From the NCBI GenBank assembly GCA_023386955.1, contig JAEWIS010000049.1, positions 1 through 64,000 on the forward strand: a stretch of 64,000 bases of DNA. The letters are read 5' to 3'. The notes beneath the pieces are model-generated. The model ran no database searches. It was not told the origin of the DNA and saw only the letters and a program-made list of their open reading frames with translations. Positions 1-7,108 of this stretch are shown here, in pieces. The position numbers were made by a program, and so were the translations under genes. This stretch comes from Bacillota bacterium. Its GTDB lineage: Bacteria > Bacillota > Bacilli > Paenibacillales > NBRC-103111. How positions within the stretch are numbered: the stretch's first letter is position 1; each line of letters starts with the position of its first letter.

Positions 1-300
1 TTTAGTTGCCTATTCTCTTTTTTGATGAAGAGCAGAGAAGGACATGTAAATATTTTCAACAAAAGCATGTTTATCCCTATCTCTAGGCATCCACCTAGCC
101 ATGTTAAGTTTAGTGCATCGCCAGTGCCGTGGAGTCCGCGAAAACAAGAAAATGATGATTCCGGACCAAATAAGCGCTGTGGGGTCCGTTAGCTAACCAG
201 GCCTTGCGGCTACACCTCTCTGGGAGGTTTCCATCCCCCATCTGGCCTATGCTACTGGACCGGGTTATGGTGTTTGTGCGCTCCATTGCCTTGAACCGGG
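1..300. other. Left-edge stretch with no supportable gene
   Basis: I see no convincing gene here. The longest frame, on the minus strand over 110-388, begins inside the neighbouring methyltransferase remnant in a different frame, has no ribosome binding site and resembles no family I know. A 30-codon minus-strand frame near 10-103 is equally unsupported. The stretch is probably decayed intergenic DNA next to a broken gene. Confidence 0.4.
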
Positions 301-601
301 CTATGGAAGGGTGGCGGTTACCATAATCTCGATGGCATCCCACTGGATATTCTGGCGCAGCTCCCATTTTCCCAAGGAGCCTCCCCATACATGGTCGACC
401 CTCAGCCCGACCTGAGCAAACATCGCTTTTAGCTCAAACGGGAAATACCTCCGTTCCTTCACCTCAACCATCCGTTTTTCATATAATGCGGCGCATGGTT
501 ATCAAAAAAAGCTTGCCAGTTCGTTGTACTCCATTTTGGTACATCGCTCCCTTTAAACCAGATATTTCGAGCATAGTCCCCTCTTCCATTTTCCTCAAGG
601 G
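301..601 (-). pseudogene. Remnant of a class I SAM-dependent methyltransferase
   Basis: Two pieces of one methyltransferase lie in different frames on the minus strand. The upstream piece (about 480-600) reads SDVPKWSTTNWQAFFDNHAP, which resembles the N-terminus of small-molecule methyltransferases in which such a segment precedes the SAM-binding glycine loop. The downstream piece (301-480) reads RRYFPFELKAMF, then VDHVWGGSLGKWE and AIEIMVTA, the usual C-terminal strand and WGG motif of the same family. The whole SAM-binding core (about 130-180 residues in relatives) is absent, and the pieces meet near 475-482 in different frames. What is seen is an internal deletion with a frame change; loss of function is inferred. 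The family is assigned by eye. Confidence 0.7.
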
Positions 602-657
602 CGAGTATTGCTATAAATAAAGCTTCCGATTAAGCAGTCGCCAGAAGATCACACAGG

Positions 658-708
658 TTGACATATATAGATCCTCGATATATATTCATATGTAGATAAT
701 CGATATAT
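658..708 (+). promoter_or_regulatory. Promoter with overlapping PadR-type operator
   Basis: A TTGACA -35 box (658-663) and a TATATT -10 box (681-686) are 17 bp apart. The boxes are overlapped by a near-perfect dyad, ATATATAGA (663-671), TCC, TCGATATAT (675-683), and the TCGATATAT arm is repeated at 700-708. The next gene encodes a PadR regulator, so autorepression is the natural reading. Confidence 0.65.
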
Positions 709-721
709 GGAGGCACACGGA

Positions 722-1063
722 ATGGACAAGGGACTGATTGCCGGCAGCACCACGCTGCTGGTGTTGAAGCTGCTGGAGCATAAGGATATGTACGGGTACC
801 AGATGATCGAGGAATTAGCCAAAAAATCCGACCAGACCTTCCACTTGAAGGCCGGCACCCTATACCCCATTCTCCATGGCCTGGAGCAAAACGGGATGGT
901 GACGTCCTATGACGAGCAGGCAGACGGCGGGCGTCTGCGCAAGTATTACCGGTTGACCTCCAAGGGCAAAGGCCAGCTAGCCGACAAAAAGCAGGAATGG
1001 CTGAAATACGCCCAGGCTGTCCAAAACATCATGAATGAAGGTGCCACCTATGCCACCCATTGA
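722..1063 (+). CDS. PadR family transcriptional regulator
   Basis: A 113-residue PadR-type winged-helix repressor. It has the hallmark sequence MYGYQMIEEL near residue 25, followed by AGTLYPILHGLEQNGMV, the recognition helix and wing of the family, and RKYYRLTSKGK near residue 80. An ATG exists at 707, but GGAGG at 709-713 lies inside that reading and sits 8 nt before the ATG at 722, so 722 is chosen. PadR proteins of this size usually repress the membrane-protein gene directly downstream. Here the two genes overlap by 14 nt and are probably co-translated. A dyad overlapping the promoter suggests autoregulation. No effector can be inferred. Confidence 0.92.
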   Translation: MDKGLIAGSTTLLVLKLLEHKDMYGYQMIEELAKKSDQTFHLKAGTLYPILHGLEQNGMVTSYDEQADGGRLRKYYRLTSKGKGQLADKKQEWLKYAQAVQNIMNEGATYATH

Positions 1064-2444
1064 GAAGCTGCGGGAATACACCAACACCGTCTGCAGTCAG
1101 ATCCGCTGGAAAAAAGCCCGTGAGACCGTATCGGAGGAAATACACAGCCACCTCATGGACCAACGGGAGGCGTACATACAGGAAGGAGCTACGGAAGACA
1201 GAGCTACGGAACATGCCATTGCCGATATGGGCGATCCTGTAACTGTAGGAATACAGTTGGACCGTGTCCACCGGCCCAAACCCCAGTGGGGAATGCTGGG
1301 TGTGGTCTTCGTTATAGTGGTGGTGGGGATTATTCTTCAAGCGCTGGTACAAAATGATATCGCGACTCGGTTTCGTACCCCCATCATGGTGGGATATCAA
1401 TTTAAATTTGCTTTGATTGGCCTGGGCGTCTTTATAATTGCGTATTTTATCGACTTTTCCATCATCGGCAAATACCCGAAAATCACATATATAGCACTCC
1501 TTTGTCTGTTTTTACTATCCTTCTTTACATCCCCGTTGAGTAGAAATGCCCCCTATTACGCTATCTATTGCTCGCTGCTGTTTCCATTAGCCATCTCAGG
1601 TATGGTGTATGCCATGAGAGGGAAGGGGTACTGGGGCATTACCGTCTGTGTAGGTGCTATTCTATTCCCTGCCGCCTTAGCCTGGATGGTTCCCACTGTT
1701 GCCGGCTTCGTGCTGACGGTAACCTGCGGGATGGTGATCCTTGGAATTGCTATCTCCAAAAATTGGTTCCAGGCTAACAAGCTTCGCAGTTATCTATGGG
1801 CCTATCTGCCCTTCCTGGGGGCAACGCTGCTGTTTGCTTACATAGTTCTTCGCAACGCATATAACGTCGAACGGCTGCGCAATTTCCTGCGTCCCGAGTC
1901 GGATCCTCAGGGAGGGGGTTATGTGGCGTTGGTGATGAGAAGCCTGCTGGAGAATGCCCAGCTATGGGGAAGCGGGGCCATCCCCCAGCAGTTTGCGGAA
2001 AGACAGTCCTTCCCGCTGCCTTCCATACACTCCGAGCTGATGCTTACCTATCTGATCTTCAGGCTGGGCTGGCTCCCCTTTGGGCTGATCGTTGCACTGC
2101 TTGTTCTCTTTATCGTCCACAGCTTCCGGCAATGCTGGCGCCAAAAAAGCGTATTAGGCCAACTGGTATCATGCTCTGTTTTGTTGACCTTTTCTTTCCA
2201 AACATTCCATCACATTACGTATAACACAGGCTTTTTACTTTTTGCCCCATTATCGCTGCCGCTCATTTCTTATGGTCTTGGGGGGATGGTCGTAAACATG
2301 GGACTCCTCGGACTGATGCTGTCCGTCTTCCGGAACGGGGGTGCGGCCAGGGACCGCATGTTGTCTTCCTCTGCTCATCGGCCGTTCATTACGTGGCGGG
2401 AGCGGAAGCTGGTTATTGATTTTGGGAGAAAAAATGGGGAGTAA
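1050..2444 (+). CDS. Permease-prefix/HAAS-like domain fused to a SEDS (FtsW/RodA/SpoVE-like) membrane protein
   Basis: A 464-residue membrane protein. The first 75 residues form a soluble helical prefix (EEIHSHLMDQREAYIQEG, then DMGDPVTVG) of the kind encoded beside PadR regulators. The rest has about ten hydrophobic segments and ends with a SEDS signature, LPLISYGLGGMV, near residue 400. SEDS proteins polymerise or handle lipid-linked peptidoglycan precursors. The loop where RodA and FtsW carry their essential Asp (HTDFIF-like) reads IHSELMLTY here, so the residue is Glu. GAAGGTG at 1038-1044 supports the ATG at 1050; an in-frame ATG at 1035 is possible. The gene overlaps the PadR gene, so its level is probably set by that repressor. 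The specific substrate is unknown. Confidence 0.82.
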   Translation: MPPIEKLREYTNTVCSQIRWKKARETVSEEIHSHLMDQREAYIQEGATEDRATEHAIADMGDPVTVGIQLDRVHRPKPQWGMLGVVFVIVVVGIILQALVQNDIATRFRTPIMVGYQFKFALIGLGVFIIAYFIDFSIIGKYPKITYIALLCLFLLSFFTSPLSRNAPYYAIYCSLLFPLAISGMVYAMRGKGYWGITVCVGAILFPAALAWMVPTVAGFVLTVTCGMVILGIAISKNWFQANKLRSYLWAYLPFLGATLLFAYIVLRNAYNVERLRNFLRPESDPQGGGYVALVMRSLLENAQLWGSGAIPQQFAERQSFPLPSIHSELMLTYLIFRLGWLPFGLIVALLVLFIVHSFRQCWRQKSVLGQLVSCSVLLTFSFQTFHHITYNTGFLLFAPLSLPLISYGLGGMVVNMGLLGLMLSVFRNGGAARDRMLSSSAHRPFITWRERKLVIDFGRKNGE

Positions 2445-2474
2445 TGGTCTAAAAAAGGTAAAGGAGGAATTTCC

Positions 2475-2798
2475 ATGTTTGCCGTACTGTTGTTTGTTGC
2501 CGCGGGTTTGGCCGAAATTGGAGGAGGCTATTTGGTTTGGCTGTGGCTGAAGGAGTCCAAGCCCATGTGGTATGGCGTTCTGGGCGCCCTGATTTTGGTT
2601 TTGTATGGGGTCATCCCTACCCTGCAGAAATTCCCTTCCTTTGGCCGGGTCTATGCTGCTTATGGCGGAGTGTTCATCATATTGGCCGTATTGTGGGGAT
2701 GGCTGGTGGACAAAAAAACGCCCGATCTCTATGATTGGATCGGGGCAGCCATCTGTATGGCAGGAGTCTGGGTGATGTTATGGGCGCCCCGGAGTTGA
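2475..2798 (+). CDS. YnfA/UPF0060 family small membrane protein
   Basis: A 107-residue protein with four predicted membrane helices. Its sequence follows the UPF0060 family almost from end to end: AEIGGGYLVWLWLKE near residue 12, RVYAAYGGVFI near residue 57 and the closing DWIGAAICMAGVWVMLW. Family members are inner-membrane proteins with a fold like small multidrug transporters; their function is not well established. AAAGGAGG precedes the ATG by a normal distance. The gene follows the SEDS-like gene by 30 bp in the same direction, so it may be the third gene of the PadR operon, although the family has no known link to cell-wall work. Confidence 0.93.
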   Translation: MFAVLLFVAAGLAEIGGGYLVWLWLKESKPMWYGVLGALILVLYGVIPTLQKFPSFGRVYAAYGGVFIILAVLWGWLVDKKTPDLYDWIGAAICMAGVWVMLWAPRS

Positions 2799-2818
2799 AG
2801 CAGGCAGGAGGCGGAGGC

Positions 2819-3484
2819 TTAATCCAGCTTCGGATAAGCATGATGCTCCCCCTCCTGGCTCAGCTCTGCGAATAAATTGTTATCCGACGGTGTAATGGCA
2901 TCCGCGGTGTCTCGGGAGGGTTTAGCCCCGGCCTGGGCTTCTGCCGCCAGGGCAGGGGGCTGCCCGATTCCGGCCATCGCCGCATATTGGGACAGGAGGT
3001 TCTTCATCTGGCCGTAGGTGAGAGGCTGGGCATCCGGTATATACTCGTAGCCGATAAGCCCGTTTGTTTCCATGGTTACCGTCTTCATATCCCCCATCCG
3101 GGAGACTCCCATTTGCCGCAGCTTCATCTCCAGCTGGTCCACCGTCATCCGCAGCTTGGCAAGCTCCTTCACCTGCAGCTTGCCGTCCCGGATCAGGGTC
3201 ACGGTTTTGCCGCGCATCAGCTTTTCAAAAAAATTCCACTTCAATTCCAGCATCTCCAGTACCACCAGAATCGAGATAAAGGTGGTGGCCGCCACCAACG
3301 CCATCCAGATGCTCTTATCGGCGATGGGCTGCACAATTACGGTACCGATGGAGATCATGATCACTGTTGTCGGAATGGTCATTTGGGAAATGGACTTGCG
3401 CCCGGCGATCCGCAGCAGCACCATGGCCCCCAGAATAACCACACCCGACTTCCAAAACTCTCCCCACGTATCCATCCAATTCAA
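2819..3484 (-). CDS. DUF421 domain-containing membrane protein (YetF-like)
   Basis: A 221-residue protein with three N-terminal membrane helices (about residues 12-80) and a cytosolic domain. The RIAGRKSISQMT segment near residue 25 and the later GKTVTLIRDGKL and LRMTVDQLEMKLRQ segments are typical of the DUF421/YetF/YrbG family. Bacillus members of this family have been linked to spores, but no role can be claimed here. The frame opens with TTG at 3484, 10 nt after AGGAG; an in-frame ATG at 3475 is the alternative. It lies 67 nt downstream of the FMN reductase on the same strand. The charged, alanine-rich C-terminal tail looks non-conserved. Confidence 0.9.
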   Translation of the reverse strand: MNWMDTWGEFWKSGVVILGAMVLLRIAGRKSISQMTIPTTVIMISIGTVIVQPIADKSIWMALVAATTFISILVVLEMLELKWNFFEKLMRGKTVTLIRDGKLQVKELAKLRMTVDQLEMKLRQMGVSRMGDMKTVTMETNGLIGYEYIPDAQPLTYGQMKNLLSQYAAMAGIGQPPALAAEAQAGAKPSRDTADAITPSDNNLFAELSQEGEHHAYPKLD

Positions 3485-3551
3485 TCCGCCACACTCCTGT
3501 CTTCCCCAGTTTCTTCTAGTGTTCTTAGAGAGAAGGCAGGATATGCAGGAA

Positions 3552-4178
3552 TTACCGGATAAAATGGGTACGGACCCGCGGTTCCGCTTCAGGAAGCCCC
3601 AGTTTTTCCTTGCCGGTCTCCACCACCTTCAGCAGCCAGGCCATGGCATTGGCATTTTTGCGGAGAGTCTGGATGCCTTCCCCGTCCTGCAGCACCTCGC
3701 CCTTCTCGCGTCCGTAAGCCACAGTCCAATATTGGGACGGAGGCAGAAGGGTTTCCGCCAGGTTCAGATAGTTGTTCAGCTGATGAACCACGTCTACCCC
3801 ACCCGCCCGGCGGACCACGGACAGGGAGGTCGCCACCTTAAACCGGAAATACCCGGAGCTGGTGTAGAAGACCCGGTCCAGAAACGACTTCATGGTTCCG
3901 GCAATGCCTGCATAATACGTGGGAGAAGCCAGAATAAAACCGTCCGCCTCCCGCATTTTGGCTGCGATCTCATTGACTGGATCCTTGGTGAAGGCGCAGG
4001 TATTCCCTTCGGATTTGGAGCAATAGCCGCAAGCAATGCAGCCATGAATATCCAGGTGGCCGATCTGGATGGTCTCCACCTCAATGCCCTCCTGCTCCAG
4101 TTCATGGGCCATGATCTCCAGAGCCTGCGCCGTGTTCCCGTTTTTGCGGGGGCTTCCGTTAATGGCGATAATTTTCAT
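3552..4178 (-). CDS. Flavodoxin-fold NADPH-dependent FMN reductase family protein
   Basis: A 208-residue flavoprotein-like protein. MKIIAINGSPRKNGNTA at the N-terminus is the phosphate-binding loop for FMN, and SPTYYAGIAGTMKSFLDR near residue 85 is the second FMN contact. A cysteine cluster, CIACGYCSKSEGNTC, near residue 47 is the pattern seen in iron-sulfur flavoproteins and related reductases, although whether a cluster is bound cannot be told. The frame is open back to 4277, but that extension would run into the neighbouring gene. The ATG at 4178 is preceded by GGAGGGACCC, so it is chosen. It probably uses NAD(P)H to reduce FMN or a small acceptor. Confidence 0.9.
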   Translation of the reverse strand: MKIIAINGSPRKNGNTAQALEIMAHELEQEGIEVETIQIGHLDIHGCIACGYCSKSEGNTCAFTKDPVNEIAAKMREADGFILASPTYYAGIAGTMKSFLDRVFYTSSGYFRFKVATSLSVVRRAGGVDVVHQLNNYLNLAETLLPPSQYWTVAYGREKGEVLQDGEGIQTLRKNANAMAWLLKVVETGKEKLGLPEAEPRVRTHFIR

Positions 4179-4233
4179 TATGGGTCCCTCCTTGCGTTCT
4201 GGGACCAGTATAAACCCACTGCTTGGCGTGGAG

Positions 4234-4782
4234 TCAAAGGTATTTTTCGTGTCGCCGGATATACCGGTAGGCCCCATAACCGAGAAGGCCGAATAAGCAC
4301 AGCGCTCCGCCGGTAATCATCCACACCCTTCGACCGGACGACTCGGAGACTTCAGTCAGAGGAATTTCCTTCCCCTTCAAAAAAGCAAGCTCCCAGTCGG
4401 TCATATTCTCCTGCGGGGATATGGGGGAGCAAACGGGATACTCCCAGCCGGCTTCCGTTTTATTCAGGAAAAATAGATAGGTTTGCCCCTCTTGGCTTGG
4501 CTGCCCCCAGAATGGAAGTCCTCTGATGGAAAGACGGGAATCGGTTACTCCTTTATAGCTTTGAAGCACCCGAACCTGAGCCATCGGGGTATCATCCTCT
4601 GCATGGGTCACCTTCATTAACCTGGCAAGAATCACACCGTCATACTTCTCGTAGTTCATCTCGATGGAAAGAATCATCGAACAGCTGAGGGCAGACGCAA
4701 AACGGGGAGGCTGAGAGGATAGAATGGCCAATACTCCGGCCGTGATGAGCAATGCTTTTATCCATCTTTTCACGGTCATCAT
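4234..4782 (-). CDS. Membrane-anchored TIMP/netrin-like extracytoplasmic protein, copy 2
   Basis: A 182-residue protein with an N-terminal signal-like helix (residues 8-30), an extracytoplasmic domain and one C-terminal membrane helix (about 152-172) followed by basic residues. The domain starts with Cys (SALSCSM), continues with YEKYDGVILARLMKV and VRVLQSYKGV, and has a second Cys in YPVCSP. A cysteine at the mature N-terminus, an OB-like strand pattern and the late Cys recall bacterial TIMP-like/NTR proteins. That assignment is by pattern only. It is about half identical to the gene directly upstream, so the pair arose by tandem duplication. The two genes are 6 nt apart on the same strand. 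Confidence 0.6.
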   Translation of the reverse strand: MMTVKRWIKALLITAGVLAILSSQPPRFASALSCSMILSIEMNYEKYDGVILARLMKVTHAEDDTPMAQVRVLQSYKGVTDSRLSIRGLPFWGQPSQEGQTYLFFLNKTEAGWEYPVCSPISPQENMTDWELAFLKGKEIPLTEVSESSGRRVWMITGGALCLFGLLGYGAYRYIRRHEKYL

Positions 4783-4788
4783 CCCCTG

Positions 4789-5331
4789 TTACCTCCTCCG
4801 CTTGGCATACCGGTAGCCACCATAACCCAGAAGAGCGAATAGACACAAGGCTCCGCCGGTTATCTGCCATATCCTTCCGCCGGAAGAGTCGGGGACTCCG
4901 TTCAGGGAAATCTCCTTCCCCTTCAAAAAAGCAAGCTCCTTCGCCGCCTCCGCCTCTCTGCGTGTTGGCGAGCAGAGTGGATTCTCCCAGCCGGCATCAC
5001 CTTTCCTGAGAAAAAATAAGTAGGTTTGCCCCTTCTCGCTTGGTCCCCAATAAGAGCCGTACACGGGACTTTCGCCAAAGGAAAAGTGGTTATCGGTCAC
5101 CCCTTTGTAGCTTTTGAGCACACGGACTTGAACGATCGTGTTGTCCTCCGCGCGGGCCACCTTCTCCACCTTGGCAAGAACGATACCATCACTTCGCTCA
5201 TAGAGCACATCAATGGGGTTAGGCGGTGCACAGAGAAGTGCAAAGGCGTTACGGGGATGCTGCAGGAATAGAACAGCAAATAATCCGGCTGCGATGAACA
5301 GCGCTTCTATCCATCTTTTCACGGTCAACAC
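4789..5331 (-). CDS. Membrane-anchored TIMP/netrin-like extracytoplasmic protein, copy 1
   Basis: A 180-residue paralogue of the next gene with the same layout: signal helix (8-30), first cysteine in LLCAPP, then YERSDGIVLAKVEKV and VRVLKSYKGV, a second cysteine in NPLCSP, and a C-terminal membrane helix with a KRRR end. The closest fold suggestion is the TIMP-like/NTR barrel, inferred from cysteine placement and strand pattern; no enzyme motif is present. Both copies keep the shared GQTYLFFL segment and an AFLKGKEI helix before the membrane helix, so both look intact. The C-terminal anchor would keep the domain on the outer face of the cytoplasmic membrane. Confidence 0.6.
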   Translation of the reverse strand: MLTVKRWIEALFIAAGLFAVLFLQHPRNAFALLCAPPNPIDVLYERSDGIVLAKVEKVARAEDNTIVQVRVLKSYKGVTDNHFSFGESPVYGSYWGPSEKGQTYLFFLRKGDAGWENPLCSPTRREAEAAKELAFLKGKEISLNGVPDSSGGRIWQITGGALCLFALLGYGGYRYAKRRR

Positions 5332-5378
5332 CTTCCTTTCCCATACAGACGAAAGGGCAAATCCAGATGTTCCATTTT

Positions 5379-6884
5379 CTAGACGAACTTCCCATTTTCT
5401 TTTTGGTATCGCAGGTCCCCATCAGATAATACTTCGGCCAGCGTGTAACCGTTTTTCTCCAGAATCCGGGCAGAAGGCAGGTTAGCCGGGTTCACGCAGG
5501 CATACAGCTTGCGGAGTTGCAGCGTATCGAAGGCAAACTCATCCACCACCGCCACACACTCAGTGCCGTACCCTTGACCCCAGTATCCTCGGTGGAACAC
5601 GTATCCGATTTCCGCATGGCCCGCTTCCTCATCCATATTGAACAGCATCGCGTTCCCGATGACAGCCCCTGTTGTCTTCATAACCACGGCCGCATACAAG
5701 TGAGTGCCCGCCTCCTCCCGCGCCAGCAAGGTTCCGATATGCCCGCGGATATCCTCCATGGTGTGCATCAGCCTCCAGCCGATAAACCGGGACACCTCTT
5801 CATCGGACAAATAAGCAAACATTTCCGCCGCATCGTCCATGGTGATTTTTCTCAGTTGAAGCCTAGTACCTTCCAGGGAATGAAAGAGGTTTTTGGTCAT
5901 ATTCATAATGGCTTTGTTCAACAGCTCCTCCTTCAACTGCTTGGGCAGTTCATATCGTTGGTCCTGCAAAGCATCTGGGTTGATCTCCACCCTTTTGCCT
6001 GCAGCCTCTTCCTTCTCGGCGAAACGAACCAGCGTCTCCGCAGGGCTGGCCGGTTCACTTAGAAGCATGGTTTTTAATTGGGCCAATAGCTCAGGCTGGT
6101 TCAATTCCTGGAATTGCAGCCGTCCGTAAGTGCAGGCAGCCTGCGATTCATAGCTGTTTCGTTGGTTGATGATTTCCCAACCGGGCCATACTGCCTTGAG
6201 CCTCGGGGTTAATGCCGGATCGGGCTCTGCATGCCACACCTGCAGTTTTTCCCCCTTCACATCAATATGGAAGCCACCCACAGGGAATCGATCCGACCAT
6301 TCCTTTAAGTCAAGACTAGATAGGCCATAGGATTTCTCAATTCCGTCCAAGAGCCGGGGACCTCGCGTCAAAAAATTCTCCAACTCCCCCTCCAAAGGGA
6401 AGATCAGCAATTCCTGCTCGGAGAATGCAACACTTGCCACCAGGTCAACCCATTTTTTCTCCCCAGGAGGTGCCAGACTTGCCTCATGCCGTGACGCTTC
6501 ACGGACGGACAAAACCTTATCGGTCGGATACCCGACATATGCCGCCAGATCCGCGATCCCTTCGTGAGCCCAACGAATTTCCCACCCCGGCCAGTTATTC
6601 TTCATCAGCCCCAACAATACATTCCGCAGGGGTACATCGTACAAGATATCCTCCCCTCCGTAAAACAGCAGCACTCTGCGCTCCAGATCAAGGACGGCTC
6701 CGCCCTCCGCCCATTTATCATCCAACCATCCGGATTCATCGACTCGCTTCTGAAGCTCAATAAACCGTATGGCATATTGCTCACCCCAGAACAAGCTTAC
6801 CGGCAGAGTGTTCGCGCACCAGTGGCTGTAATACAGCGTATAGGATTGATTTCTGACGATCAGTAGATTGGCCCTCTGCCCCAT
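5379..6884 (-). CDS. GNAT N-acetyltransferase fused to an uncharacterised N-terminal domain
   Basis: A 501-residue two-part protein. Residues about 325-500 form a GNAT acetyltransferase of the RimJ-like type, with LRKITMDDAAEMFAYLSDEE at its start, GYWGQGYGTE as the acetyl-CoA loop and LPSARILEKNGYTL at its end. Residues 1-320 form a separate domain with many aromatic residues (YYSHWCANTLP, WAEGGAVLDL, LFYGGEDILYDVPL, NNWPGWEIRWAHEGIADLA). I have the impression of similar stand-alone Bacillus proteins but know no function. GGAGG precedes the ATG at 6884. The two halves could be a sensor or substrate-recognition part and a transferase; the acceptor is unknown. Confidence 0.8.
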   Translation of the reverse strand: MGQRANLLIVRNQSYTLYYSHWCANTLPVSLFWGEQYAIRFIELQKRVDESGWLDDKWAEGGAVLDLERRVLLFYGGEDILYDVPLRNVLLGLMKNNWPGWEIRWAHEGIADLAAYVGYPTDKVLSVREASRHEASLAPPGEKKWVDLVASVAFSEQELLIFPLEGELENFLTRGPRLLDGIEKSYGLSSLDLKEWSDRFPVGGFHIDVKGEKLQVWHAEPDPALTPRLKAVWPGWEIINQRNSYESQAACTYGRLQFQELNQPELLAQLKTMLLSEPASPAETLVRFAEKEEAAGKRVEINPDALQDQRYELPKQLKEELLNKAIMNMTKNLFHSLEGTRLQLRKITMDDAAEMFAYLSDEEVSRFIGWRLMHTMEDIRGHIGTLLAREEAGTHLYAAVVMKTTGAVIGNAMLFNMDEEAGHAEIGYVFHRGYWGQGYGTECVAVVDEFAFDTLQLRKLYACVNPANLPSARILEKNGYTLAEVLSDGDLRYQKENGKFV

Positions 6885-6954
6885 TGGTGCCGGCCTCCAT
6901 TTCTTTATCGTCCTTCCATTTAATCAGATGCTCTGATAGAATGAAGCACATAAT

Positions 6955-7026
6955 GCTGTATGTGACTGGCGAAAAAGTGGAATCAACCACGGGGAAGCAT
7001 ACAGCGGATCATTCCATTCGCCTGGG
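6955..7026 (+). ncRNA. ZTP/ZMP riboswitch (pfl motif)
   Basis: The leader matches the pfl motif in order. An 8-bp stem GCTGTATG (6955-6962) pairs with CATACAGC (6998-7005). It encloses GACTGGCG, a small hairpin GTGG-AATCAA-CCAC (6977-6990) and GGGGAAG. Further on comes CGCCTGGG (7020-7027), whose CGCC can pair back with GGCG (6968-6971) as the pseudoknot. The order and the conserved single-stranded letters agree with known ZTP riboswitches, which turn genes on when ZTP or ZMP accumulates during folate shortage. The gene downstream is folD, one of the usual targets. Confidence 0.93.
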
Positions 7027-7030
7027 AAAA

Positions 7031-7075
7031 GGATCTGTGGCGCTTATTTCATAAGCTGCCGTGGATGCTTTTTTG
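7031..7075 (+). terminator. Intrinsic terminator: expression platform of the ZTP riboswitch
   Basis: Directly after the aptamer, GGATCTGTGGCGCTTAT can pair with ATAAGCTGCCGTGGAT across a TTC loop, with one bulged T and some wobble pairs. The stem is followed by GCTTTTTTGCTTTTT. The position between the aptamer and the folD ribosome binding site makes it the expected switch that the ligand-bound aptamer prevents from forming. Confidence 0.9.
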
Positions 7076-7108
7076 CTTTTTAATCCTATTTGTATGGAGG
7101 GAATGCCG

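Noticed and set aside
1..300. Possible group II intron or insertion sequence end at the left edge
   Set aside because: A GTGCG string and short hairpins are present, but no domain V-like hairpin, reverse transcriptase or transposase sequence could be found.
3072..4316. 414-residue plus-strand frame over the DUF421 and FMN reductase genes
   Set aside because: Both minus-strand genes have recognised domains and start signals; this frame has neither.
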